A stretch of 64,000 nt of DNA. It comes from Acidimicrobiales bacterium (GTDB lineage: Bacteria; Actinomycetota; Acidimicrobiia; Acidimicrobiales; SZUA-35). The notes under the pieces are model-generated. The model was not told the DNA's origin and did no database searches. It saw only the letters and a program-made list of their open reading frames with translations. Where the stretch lies: NCBI GenBank assembly GCA_020630065.1, contig JAHDCC010000002.1:113646-177645 (forward strand). Direction: 5' to 3'. A program made the translations under genes and the position numbers. Shown piece after piece: positions 42,351 through 49,561 of the stretch (the stretch's first letter is position 1; the number at the start of each line of letters is the position of its first letter).

Positions 42351-43756
42351 ACTCGGCCACCATTTTGTCGCTTTCAGTGCAGGAGCTCTCAGAACGTATT
42401 CGAACACTCGAATTGTCCTCGACCGAGGTAGCGACCTCAGTTGTCGACCGTCTCGAAGAGTTGCAAGACGAACTCAATACCTTTGTGTACTGGGACCGAG
42501 ACCTAATCTTTCATCGAGCCGCCGAGCTCGATGCGCTAGCAAAAGTTGGCGACTTTGCCGGTGACCTTCATGGCATCCCACTAGCGGTAAAAGACAATTT
42601 TCTAACCGCCGACTGTCCGAGCACGGTTGGTTCAAGGGTGAACCATGCCCGAGGGGTACCCCGGACAGATTCGGCTCCCGTCCATGCCCTACGCTCCAAC
42701 GGTGCCCTTATTGTCGGTAAAACCAATATGCACGAATGGGCCTACGGTGCAACAAACGAGGTGTCGGCTAGTGGCCGAACCCGTAACCCATGGAACCCAA
42801 ATCGCATTACCGGTGGCTCTAGTGGTGGTTCTGGTGCGGCGTTAGCGGCGCGAATCGTTCCCGCCGCTCTCGGTTCCGATACGGGAGGCTCGATCAGGAT
42901 TCCGGCAGCCGCCTGCGGAGTGAGTGGTCTCAAACCTTCGTTTGGTGTTCACAATCTCGATGGTGTTCTTCCGTTGGCATGGTCGTTCGATGTTCCAGGA
43001 CCAATGGCTCGTACAGCGGTCGATTTGGGACTCTTACTTCGGGCAATGTTGCCAGCATCGGCGGTGTCGAGTCTCTCGACATCTTTGATGGCTTTGGATG
43101 ATTTGCGGATTGGTAAAGTTTCTGGCAGCGATGTTGTTGTCAGCGTCGAGGTTGATGAAGCCTTAGATGTGGCGGTCGCGGTTCTTGCTGAAGCTGGAGC
43201 GAAAGTCGATAGTGCCGAGGTAAACAACATGGCGTTTAGCTTTGATGTTTGGAAAGTTATTCTCCACGCAGAAGCCGCCGCCTATCACACGGATTTGTTG
43301 ACCGATCAAAACGATCGATACTCAACCGGTGTGCGTACCCAACTTGAAGCTGGCCGGGCGATTCCGGCTGCCGACTATCTCCAAGCCCAACGGTTTAGGC
43401 GAGAGTTCAGCGCACAAGTTCTTCGACTATTTGATCGATTCGATGTGCTGCTGTTGCCAACGTTGCCGGTTTGTGCCCCACCTGCTGGTCGACATGACCT
43501 GGTTGTGAGGGACGTTCCGATAACGGCTCAAGACGCCATGACTCGCTTGCCGAGTTTGGCCAGTTTTACCGGTCTTCCAGCGGTGACGGTGCCATGTGGG
43601 TTCGGCGACGAAGGTCTACCGGTCGGAATGAGCTTGATCGGCCGTCCGGGATCTGATTTCGGCCTCGTGTCACTCGCAGCACGCTTTCAGGAGCTAACGT
43701 CGTGGCATGAATCATCTCCTGGGCTGGTAACTGACCTGGGTGAACGTGGAGGGTGA
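42347..43756 (+). CDS. Amidase-signature family amidohydrolase
   Basis: A 469-residue amidase-signature enzyme (GatA/AtzE relatives). The Ser-cisSer-Lys triad is visible: catalytic Lys in LAVKDNF (about residue 80) and the Gly/Ser-rich block TGGSSGGSGAALAARIVP to GSDTGGSIRIPAA (about 158-188) with the two serines. The family cleaves linear amides to acid and ammonia. Linked to a urea/amide importer, an AmiC-like sensor and an AmiR-like regulator, it probably releases ammonia from an imported amide, ureide or carbamoyl compound. It is not the nitrilase-type AmiE of Pseudomonas. Possible true substrates include carboxybiuret-like compounds, but this is not shown. Confidence 0.92.
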   Translation: MNSATILSLSVQELSERIRTLELSSTEVATSVVDRLEELQDELNTFVYWDRDLIFHRAAELDALAKVGDFAGDLHGIPLAVKDNFLTADCPSTVGSRVNHARGVPRTDSAPVHALRSNGALIVGKTNMHEWAYGATNEVSASGRTRNPWNPNRITGGSSGGSGAALAARIVPAALGSDTGGSIRIPAAACGVSGLKPSFGVHNLDGVLPLAWSFDVPGPMARTAVDLGLLLRAMLPASAVSSLSTSLMALDDLRIGKVSGSDVVVSVEVDEALDVAVAVLAEAGAKVDSAEVNNMAFSFDVWKVILHAEAAAYHTDLLTDQNDRYSTGVRTQLEAGRAIPAADYLQAQRFRREFSAQVLRLFDRFDVLLLPTLPVCAPPAGRHDLVVRDVPITAQDAMTRLPSLASFTGLPAVTVPCGFGDEGLPVGMSLIGRPGSDFGLVSLAARFQELTSWHESSPGLVTDLGERGG

Positions 43757-43757
43757 C

Positions 43758-44885
43758 GTGACAAACAAAAAAGCAGTCCGTCGTGTAGGGGTACTGTTTT
43801 CGAATACGGGGGTCATGAGTGTCACCGAAGAAGCACACCTCAAAGGGGTCTTAGTTGCGATTGAGGAGATCAACAACGACCCAACTGCGACTTTTCTGAT
43901 TGAACCCATCGTCGAAGATCCTGGGTCTGATCCGAATCAGTACAAGGTGCTGGCAAAGAAGCTGGCTACCGTCGATGGCGTTTCCGCTATCTTTGGTTGT
44001 TGTTCCTCAGCGAGTCGCAAGGCAGTACTTCCAATCTTGGCTCGATACGGCACTGTTCTGTTCTATCCCTCTGTGTATGAGGGGTTCGAGTACTCGCCAA
44101 ATGTGGTGTATGGGGGAGCGACCCCAAACCAGACCGTTTTGCCGTTGATCGAGTACCTTTTCTCCAACTACGGTACCAGACTTTATACGGTTGGTTCTGA
44201 CTATATTTACGCTCGTGAGATCAATCGGATAGTCGCCGAGTTGCTTGACGACGGGGCCGGAACGATTGTTGGCGAGTCGTATGTGCCGCTAGGTTCCCCA
44301 GGGTCGGCTTTTGGGCGCGTGGCCCAAGACGTTGCCTCTAGCGATATCGATGCTGTGCTGTCAACGGTCGTTGGTGCCGATACCTCTCTTCTATATGAAG
44401 CGGTTATCGACGCTGGGTGTTCCGCCCCGATTGCGAGTCTGACTACGACCGAAAGCGAGTTAGCTACGATCAGGGCCGACGCTACAGCTGGTCACATAAC
44501 TGCTGCGTGCTATTTTGGGGCGCTGCAGACCGAAGAGAACCAAGTATTCCGGTCGATCTATCAGCAGCGGTACGGCCCTGGTGATATACCCTCGATCTAT
44601 GCCCAAACGACGTATTCACAAGTCCATGCGTATGCAAAGGCCTGTAGCTTCATTGGGTCGGATGATCCGGAAGAATTGTTGGAGGCCGTTAACGGGCTTC
44701 GCTATGTCGCTCCTCAAGGCGCGATGTTGGTTGACGCGGACAATAATCACGTATACAACGTCCCGAGGATTGGGCTGTCGCGTGCAGACGGTGAGTTCGA
44801 TATTGTCTGGCAAGGTGAACAAACCAAGCCTGACCCGTACCTTATTGCCTATGATCGTGAAGTCCCGACGTTTACCGATGCTTAG
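43758..44885 (+). CDS. amiC: AmiC-like cytoplasmic amide sensor
   Basis: A 375-residue periplasmic-binding-protein fold without signal peptide, which fits AmiC, the cytoplasmic amide receptor that restrains the antiterminator AmiR. Typical segments are VGVLFSNTGVMSVTE, LFYPSVYEGFEYSPNVVYGG, PNQ, GSDYIYARE, VLSTVVGADT, PIASLTTTESE and the end RPDPY-like KPDPYLIAYD. The GTG at 43758 has GGAGG 6 bp upstream and begins 1 bp after the amidase stop. Binding an inducing amide should release AmiR, encoded 24 bp downstream. Confidence 0.95.
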   Translation: MTNKKAVRRVGVLFSNTGVMSVTEEAHLKGVLVAIEEINNDPTATFLIEPIVEDPGSDPNQYKVLAKKLATVDGVSAIFGCCSSASRKAVLPILARYGTVLFYPSVYEGFEYSPNVVYGGATPNQTVLPLIEYLFSNYGTRLYTVGSDYIYAREINRIVAELLDDGAGTIVGESYVPLGSPGSAFGRVAQDVASSDIDAVLSTVVGADTSLLYEAVIDAGCSAPIASLTTTESELATIRADATAGHITAACYFGALQTEENQVFRSIYQQRYGPGDIPSIYAQTTYSQVHAYAKACSFIGSDDPEELLEAVNGLRYVAPQGAMLVDADNNHVYNVPRIGLSRADGEFDIVWQGEQTKPDPYLIAYDREVPTFTDA

Positions 44886-44909
44886 CTCGATGTCGCAGGT
44901 CGCTGGCCG

Positions 44910-45512
44910 ATGACAAGGTCTGACCCGTCGAAACGGCTTCTCAAAACGCTTCGCAAAGCCCGAGTGGGGGTGTTTCACCCTCCGGATGAAGACGGTGAGA
45001 ATCTAGAACAACAACTTCGCCGTATTGGCTGTCAGGTTACAACCCATTGGCCTCCTCCATCTACGTTGGTTGACGATCTGGATGTGGTGTTTTTTCTAGA
45101 TGGCCCTGACTATCAAGATCTTCATCAGCCGTACTCTGATTCTCGTTCTGCTGCGTTGGTGGCAATCGTTGAGTTCGAGAGCCCACTCGAAATTCAACGC
45201 CTTGTCGACGCCAATATTCACGGTACGATCGCTAAGCCGATCCAGTCGATTGGTGTGTTGGCATGTATGGCTTCGGCGCTTGGGTTGTTCCGGTATGAGT
45301 CGCGGCTGACAGCTCGGATCGATAAGTTGGACGAAATGCTGAAGACCCGTCGGACCGTCGAGCGGGCCACCCAGGTATTAGCGTCTCATCGTAATGTCTC
45401 TGAAGATGAAGCGTATGTGATGATCCGCCGTGAAGCGATGAATAAACAGATCACGATTTTTGAGATGGCTACTTCGGTCCTTAATGCTGATCAGTTCTTT
45501 ACCGGTATCTAG
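44910..45512 (+). CDS. amiR: AmiR-like ANTAR-domain transcription antiterminator
   Basis: A 200-residue protein with a pseudo-receiver domain (about 15-130), a coiled coil and a C-terminal ANTAR RNA-binding domain (about 140-195: RRTVERATQVLASHRNVSEDEAYVMIRREAMN). The receiver lacks a clear phosphoacceptor pocket, as in Pseudomonas AmiR, which is controlled by AmiC binding rather than phosphorylation. ANTAR proteins bind paired hairpins in leaders to prevent termination; the operon's own leader at 37005-37061 is the natural target. Last gene of the amide operon. Confidence 0.94.
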   Translation: MTRSDPSKRLLKTLRKARVGVFHPPDEDGENLEQQLRRIGCQVTTHWPPPSTLVDDLDVVFFLDGPDYQDLHQPYSDSRSAALVAIVEFESPLEIQRLVDANIHGTIAKPIQSIGVLACMASALGLFRYESRLTARIDKLDEMLKTRRTVERATQVLASHRNVSEDEAYVMIRREAMNKQITIFEMATSVLNADQFFTGI

Positions 45513-45520
45513 TTGAGGTT

Positions 45521-45805
45521 TTAAGGTGCCAGCACCAAGGTTGATTTGTCCCAGTCGATATTCAACAGCTGGGCGGCGACTTGGTCGGTTATGTCACGCC
45601 GAAGCTTGCCAAATGCTCGGGCCCTGACAACGTCAGGCAGGTCTTGGTCATTAATTGTGTCGACGAGAACTGCGTTGACCTGTTCGAGTAGCCGAAGTTC
45701 AGCGCGGAATTGGTTGGCGTAGGCCACGGCGTCTTGAGCATGTTGTTCAAAGCCGTCTTCAGCGATGCTGGTGGCTAGCTGCTGGTACAGGTCGTCGTTG
45801 TTCAT
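45521..45805 (-). CDS. Hypothetical small helical protein
   Basis: A 94-residue acidic, mostly helical protein with DLYQQLATSIAEDGFEQHAQ and DVVRARAFGKLRRDITDQVAAQL. No cysteine, transmembrane segment or known motif is seen. It lies on the opposite strand to amiR (convergent) and divergent from the LysR gene, so LysR may control it. Family is not recognised. Confidence 0.6.
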   Translation of the reverse strand: MNNDDLYQQLATSIAEDGFEQHAQDAVAYANQFRAELRLLEQVNAVLVDTINDQDLPDVVRARAFGKLRRDITDQVAAQLLNIDWDKSTLVLAP

Positions 45806-45886
45806 ATAGCCAACCTAACCACCTAGTAGCAATAGTAAAAACGATATTAACTGGCTTTATTGATTAGAAGTTCTTATTGTTTATGT

Positions 45887-46798
45887 ATGTTGGAGAATAT
45901 TGAACTTCGTCACCTGCTGACGCTTCGAGCTGTCGCTGAGGCAGGTACATTCGCCAAAGCGGCCGGTCGTCTCGGCTACACCCAGTCTGCGGTTAGTCAA
46001 CAGATCGCCGTATTGGAACGTATGGTTGGCTGTCCGCTCTTTGATCGCCCGAAAGGTCCCAAACCGCCTTTGTTGACCGCCGCTGGACGTCTAGTGGTTG
46101 AGCACGGCCGCGAAATCGAACGAAGTGTTGAGTCCCTATCTCGGGCGCTAGAGGATATGGCAGCGGGCAGAGCAGGTCGGCTGCGTCTTGGGACCTTTCC
46201 AAGTATTTCGTCTCGTATCGTGCCTGACGTGGTTGCGTTGATGAAACAACAAGCCCCAGACGTGGCAATTGAACTCGTCGAAGAGGACGTCAAAGTCTCC
46301 ACCGTTCAGCGACTACACGACGGCGAGATCGATATATGTTTTCTTGTCAGCGAATATCCAGGACTTACTCAGCAACTTGTTCTCGAAGACCATCACGTGG
46401 TTATTACCCGAGCCGATAGAGCCACAGAGAACTCGACGATTCCACTGTCTGAGGTCATGAGCGAACCGATTCTTGGAATGCCGGCAGCAGATGTCTGTTC
46501 GGTTTTTCTCGAGGATGGTCTTCGTCGACTTGGGTATAAACCATCCTGGACCTACCGTTCGGCCGATAACTCGACGGTCCAGTCGATGGCTCGTTCCGGA
46601 TTGGGGCGCGGGTTAATGCCGATGCTGACGGTTGACACCACCGATACCGAAGTGGTGTTTCAGCGTCCAGATCCTCCGCTTCCGGTCCGCAAAGTTTATC
46701 TAAGTCGTTTGGAGTCTAGGACGCTGTCTCCTGCCGAAGAACTATTTTGGGACCTGGCGGTGCGTGTTTCATCGGAGGTCGCCCAAGCTTGGTTATAG
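45887..46798 (+). CDS. LysR-family transcriptional regulator
   Basis: A 303-residue LysR-type regulator. The winged helix-turn-helix (about 5-62) has LRHLLTLRAVAEAGTFAKAAGRLGYTQSAVSQQI, and the effector domain starts at RLRLGTFPSISSRIV. ATG at 45887; an earlier in-frame ATG (45860) is less likely. The 81-bp A+T-rich space to the divergent 94-residue gene is the expected binding region. The effector and target are unknown; the adjacent divergent gene is the most likely target. Confidence 0.93.
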   Translation: MLENIELRHLLTLRAVAEAGTFAKAAGRLGYTQSAVSQQIAVLERMVGCPLFDRPKGPKPPLLTAAGRLVVEHGREIERSVESLSRALEDMAAGRAGRLRLGTFPSISSRIVPDVVALMKQQAPDVAIELVEEDVKVSTVQRLHDGEIDICFLVSEYPGLTQQLVLEDHHVVITRADRATENSTIPLSEVMSEPILGMPAADVCSVFLEDGLRRLGYKPSWTYRSADNSTVQSMARSGLGRGLMPMLTVDTTDTEVVFQRPDPPLPVRKVYLSRLESRTLSPAEELFWDLAVRVSSEVAQAWL

Positions 46799-46805
46799 GA
46801 CTGAC

Positions 46806-47105
46806 TTAGGTGGATGGATCATCTGAAACGTCGTCGATGGCATCGGCTTCGTTGGCGTCGAGTTCAGCGGCGACGGTGGAGGTATCGATCTTGGCGCGGA
46901 TTTCGTCAAACATCGAATCGCTGTTGTCAATCTCAGTTTGGATGCTATCTAACCGTTGTTCAGGGGTAGCTGCTAGTTCGTTTTCTCGTCGAGTGAGATC
47001 ACTGTCTAAACGATCTTCTAGATCTTCTTTTACTTTCTTAGCTTCGGCGGATTCCGAAGAGAACCAGTTCTTAAGCGATGTTAGGAAGGATTCAGCTGCA
47101 CTCAT
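46806..47105 (-). CDS. Hypothetical acidic coiled-coil protein
   Basis: A 99-residue protein, strongly charged: an amphipathic start (AAESFLTSLKNWFSSE), then coiled-coil-like heptads rich in Glu, Asp, Lys (AEAKKVKEDLEDRLDSDL) and an acidic end. The start ATG at 47105 is chosen over an earlier in-frame one at 47135. A plus-strand frame over the same bases is Ser-rich and looks like a shadow. It is convergent with lysR and divergent from rimP. Function unknown. Confidence 0.65.
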   Translation of the reverse strand: MSAAESFLTSLKNWFSSESAEAKKVKEDLEDRLDSDLTRRENELAATPEQRLDSIQTEIDNSDSMFDEIRAKIDTSTVAAELDANEADAIDDVSDDPST

Positions 47106-47240
47106 AGGGGGTGTCCGTTCTCTGATAGGGGACAATTCACGTCAAAACGAGATAACCTTGCACAGATGTACGAGCGTGGGCTGACGCCCACGCTTTTCAC
47201 TTTACATCGAGACAGCAGCCATTGGGAGGTGGAGACGGTC

Positions 47241-47849
47241 ATGGATACACAAACAGCTATATACGAATTACTTGAGCCGATCGTTGGCACTGTCGACGTT
47301 GAATTGTTCGATGTCGAATGGACTGGGGGAACTCTACGGGTGACCGTCGATAAACCAGGTGGCATTTCAACAAGTCAGATAGTTGAGGTGAACCGTTTGA
47401 TTTCACCCGTTCTCGACCAACATGACCCTATTAGCGGTCGATACACACTCGAAGTTTCCAGCCCCGGTGTCGAACGCCGGCTGAACCGCCCCAAACACTA
47501 TGACCGGGCAGTCGGTGAGTTAGTTCTCATAAAGCTTATCGGAAGCGGTAAAGCCCAAACCTCAGATGATGAGAAGCCGATTCGTCGAATCAAAGGAAAG
47601 CTGACCTCGTCGACCGAAACAGCTATTGTTGTTTCTGCGTCTGAAATTGACGGCGTCGAACTATCTGATACCGTCGAACATCGCATAGAACTCGATCGAA
47701 TATCAAAGGCGAGAACAGTATTCGATTGGGGCACGAAAGAAAAACCAGGCAAAGGACCTAAGAAGGGTTCGAAGTCTTCCGCCAAGAAAAAGTCTAAGAA
47801 AAGCACTACAACCGAAAGTACAACTAAAGAGGTCCACAATGGGAAATGA
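47241..47849 (+). CDS. rimP: Ribosome maturation factor RimP
   Basis: RimP is needed for 30S assembly. The 202-residue protein has the N-terminal domain with VELFDVEW, LRVTVDKPGGI and LEVSSPGVERRL, the C-terminal Sm-like domain, and a Lys/Ser-rich tail of about 30 residues. The ATG at 47241 has GGTGGAG upstream; an earlier in-frame start at 47166 adds unlike residues. Its end overlaps nusA by 11 bp. It restarts the housekeeping order after the accessory island. Confidence 0.96.
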   Translation: MDTQTAIYELLEPIVGTVDVELFDVEWTGGTLRVTVDKPGGISTSQIVEVNRLISPVLDQHDPISGRYTLEVSSPGVERRLNRPKHYDRAVGELVLIKLIGSGKAQTSDDEKPIRRIKGKLTSSTETAIVVSASEIDGVELSDTVEHRIELDRISKARTVFDWGTKEKPGKGPKKGSKSSAKKKSKKSTTTESTTKEVHNGK

Positions 47850-49113
47850 GATGGTTGATGCGCTACAGGCGCTTGCCGACGATCGAGGAATCTCCGTAGA
47901 CAAACTGTATGGCATTATGGCCAACGCATTAGAGTCTGCTTATAAACGCACACCGGATGCGTTCGAATTTGCATGGGTCACCATCGACCCGTCAACGTTT
48001 GACATCCGCGTGTTCGCCCAGGACATCGATGAATACGGTGACCCATACGGTCCCGAGCTAGATGTTACCCCCGACAACTTTGGTCGGATCGCCGCCCAAA
48101 CCACGAAACAGATCCTCATGCAGGGTATTCGTGAAGAAGAACGAGAGATGAAGTACGAGGAGTACGCTGGGCGCGAAGGCGACATCGTTACCGGAATCGT
48201 GCAGCAGTCAGACTCTCGATACACGCTGCTGGACCTTGGCCGTGTCGAAGCCTTGCTGCCACAGGCAGAGAAAGTCTCATCTGGTCCTCGGGTTGAAGGT
48301 GGTGCCCGAGTTAAGGCCTACATCGTCGAGGTTCGCCGGACGGCTAAGGGGCCACAGATCGTTGTCAGTCGCACCCACCCAGGTTTGATCAAACGATTGT
48401 TTGAACTAGAGGTTCCCGAAATCGCTGACGGCATCGTCGAAATAAAGGCCTGCGCCCGTGAACCGGGACATCGCACCAAAATCTCCGTGGCCTCAAACGA
48501 CCAGAACGTCGACCCGGTCGGCGCCTGTGTAGGTGCCCGTGGTTCTCGTGTCCGAATGGTTGTCAACGAACTCAACGGCGAAAAAGTCGACATCATTCCG
48601 TACACCGATGACCCGTACGAGTTCGTGGCTAAAGCTCTTTCTCCCGCAAAGGTGAAAGAGGTTCGAATCGACTACGACACCGGCACCGCCGAAGTGATTG
48701 TTCCAGATTTTCAACTCTCGCTAGCGATTGGTAAAGAAGGCCAAAACGCTCGATTAGCGCATCGTTTGACCGGTTGGCGAATCGATATCAAGAGCGAAAC
48801 TCAAATCGCAGAAGAGAAAGCTCAAAGCGAAGCCTACGAAGGTGAAGAGTGGGCCGAAGGTGAATGGATCGTCGATCCTGACAGCGGTGAACAGCTTTGG
48901 CAGCCCGCCGATGGTTCACCCGCCATTTCTGCTGAAGAGTGGAATCAACAGTCCGAAGCAGACCCAGAAGAAACCTCGACCGACGACGACGCTGGCGACG
49001 CTGATAGTGGTGACGACAGTGGCGGTGACGGAAATAACAACGAGGCCGATGATGTTGCAACCTCAGAAGCTGAGGACGATGACAACAGCGGCGACGACGA
49101 AGAAGAAGAGTAA
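47839..49113 (+). CDS. nusA: Transcription termination/antitermination factor NusA
   Basis: NusA (424 residues) has the N-terminal RNA polymerase-binding domain, an S1 domain (from about GREGDIVTGIV), and two KH domains with GARGSRVRMV and IGKEGQNARLA. The C-terminal 75 residues are an acidic tail of Asp, Glu, Asn and Ser, absent from most NusA proteins and possibly an interaction or autoinhibition element. AGAGG sits 6 bp before the ATG at 47839. It starts inside rimP. Confidence 0.97.
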   Translation: MGNEMVDALQALADDRGISVDKLYGIMANALESAYKRTPDAFEFAWVTIDPSTFDIRVFAQDIDEYGDPYGPELDVTPDNFGRIAAQTTKQILMQGIREEEREMKYEEYAGREGDIVTGIVQQSDSRYTLLDLGRVEALLPQAEKVSSGPRVEGGARVKAYIVEVRRTAKGPQIVVSRTHPGLIKRLFELEVPEIADGIVEIKACAREPGHRTKISVASNDQNVDPVGACVGARGSRVRMVVNELNGEKVDIIPYTDDPYEFVAKALSPAKVKEVRIDYDTGTAEVIVPDFQLSLAIGKEGQNARLAHRLTGWRIDIKSETQIAEEKAQSEAYEGEEWAEGEWIVDPDSGEQLWQPADGSPAISAEEWNQQSEADPEETSTDDDAGDADSGDDSGGDGNNNEADDVATSEAEDDDNSGDDEEEE

Positions 49114-49135
49114 CTAGAACGAAAGCCCCTACGAA

Positions 49136-49438
49136 TTGACGCAGCAACGGTCGCAGCCAGAACGAACATGTATTGGATGTCGGACCAAGAGATCCGTAAC
49201 CCAATTGCTACGCCTTCAAGCCGACCGGTCCAGTGACCTAAAAGTCGCTGAACTGGTCGGAGGTAGGGGTGCATGGATATGTCTAGCCAATGCAACCAAA
49301 TGTTTCGACGTTGCCGTCAAATCCAGGAGTTTTCAACGGTCGCTACGTCGAAACGTGACCGAAGAATCGATTAGCCTCGCCCGAGAAAAGATCTTGCAGA
49401 TCTGCGACATTGCGGCGGGGGATAGAACAACTATATGA
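49136..49438 (+). CDS. ylxR: YlxR (DUF448) family protein
   Basis: A 100-residue YlxR protein. The signature ERTCIGCRTK at the N-terminus, and GGRGAWIC later, are those of the family, which has been reported to bind RNA and to modulate RNase P in Bacillus. TTG start. It lies between nusA and infB, its standard place. Confidence 0.93.
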   Translation: MTQQRSQPERTCIGCRTKRSVTQLLRLQADRSSDLKVAELVGGRGAWICLANATKCFDVAVKSRSFQRSLRRNVTEESISLAREKILQICDIAAGDRTTI

Positions 49439-49561
49439 CAGAAGAACCGCTGAGAAGTAATTGATAGCAGCTCCGTAAGGCTAACGACCCACGTGGCGCT
49501 AGCATTGTGAGTCGCATAGCCGGTCGTCGGCGTGCATACCGATAAGGGTGAAAACAGCAAC

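Noticed and set aside
46810-47184. 124-codon plus-strand frame over the acidic coiled-coil gene
   Set aside because: Ser-rich low-complexity product without motifs, while the minus-strand frame gives a sensible amphipathic, charged protein.
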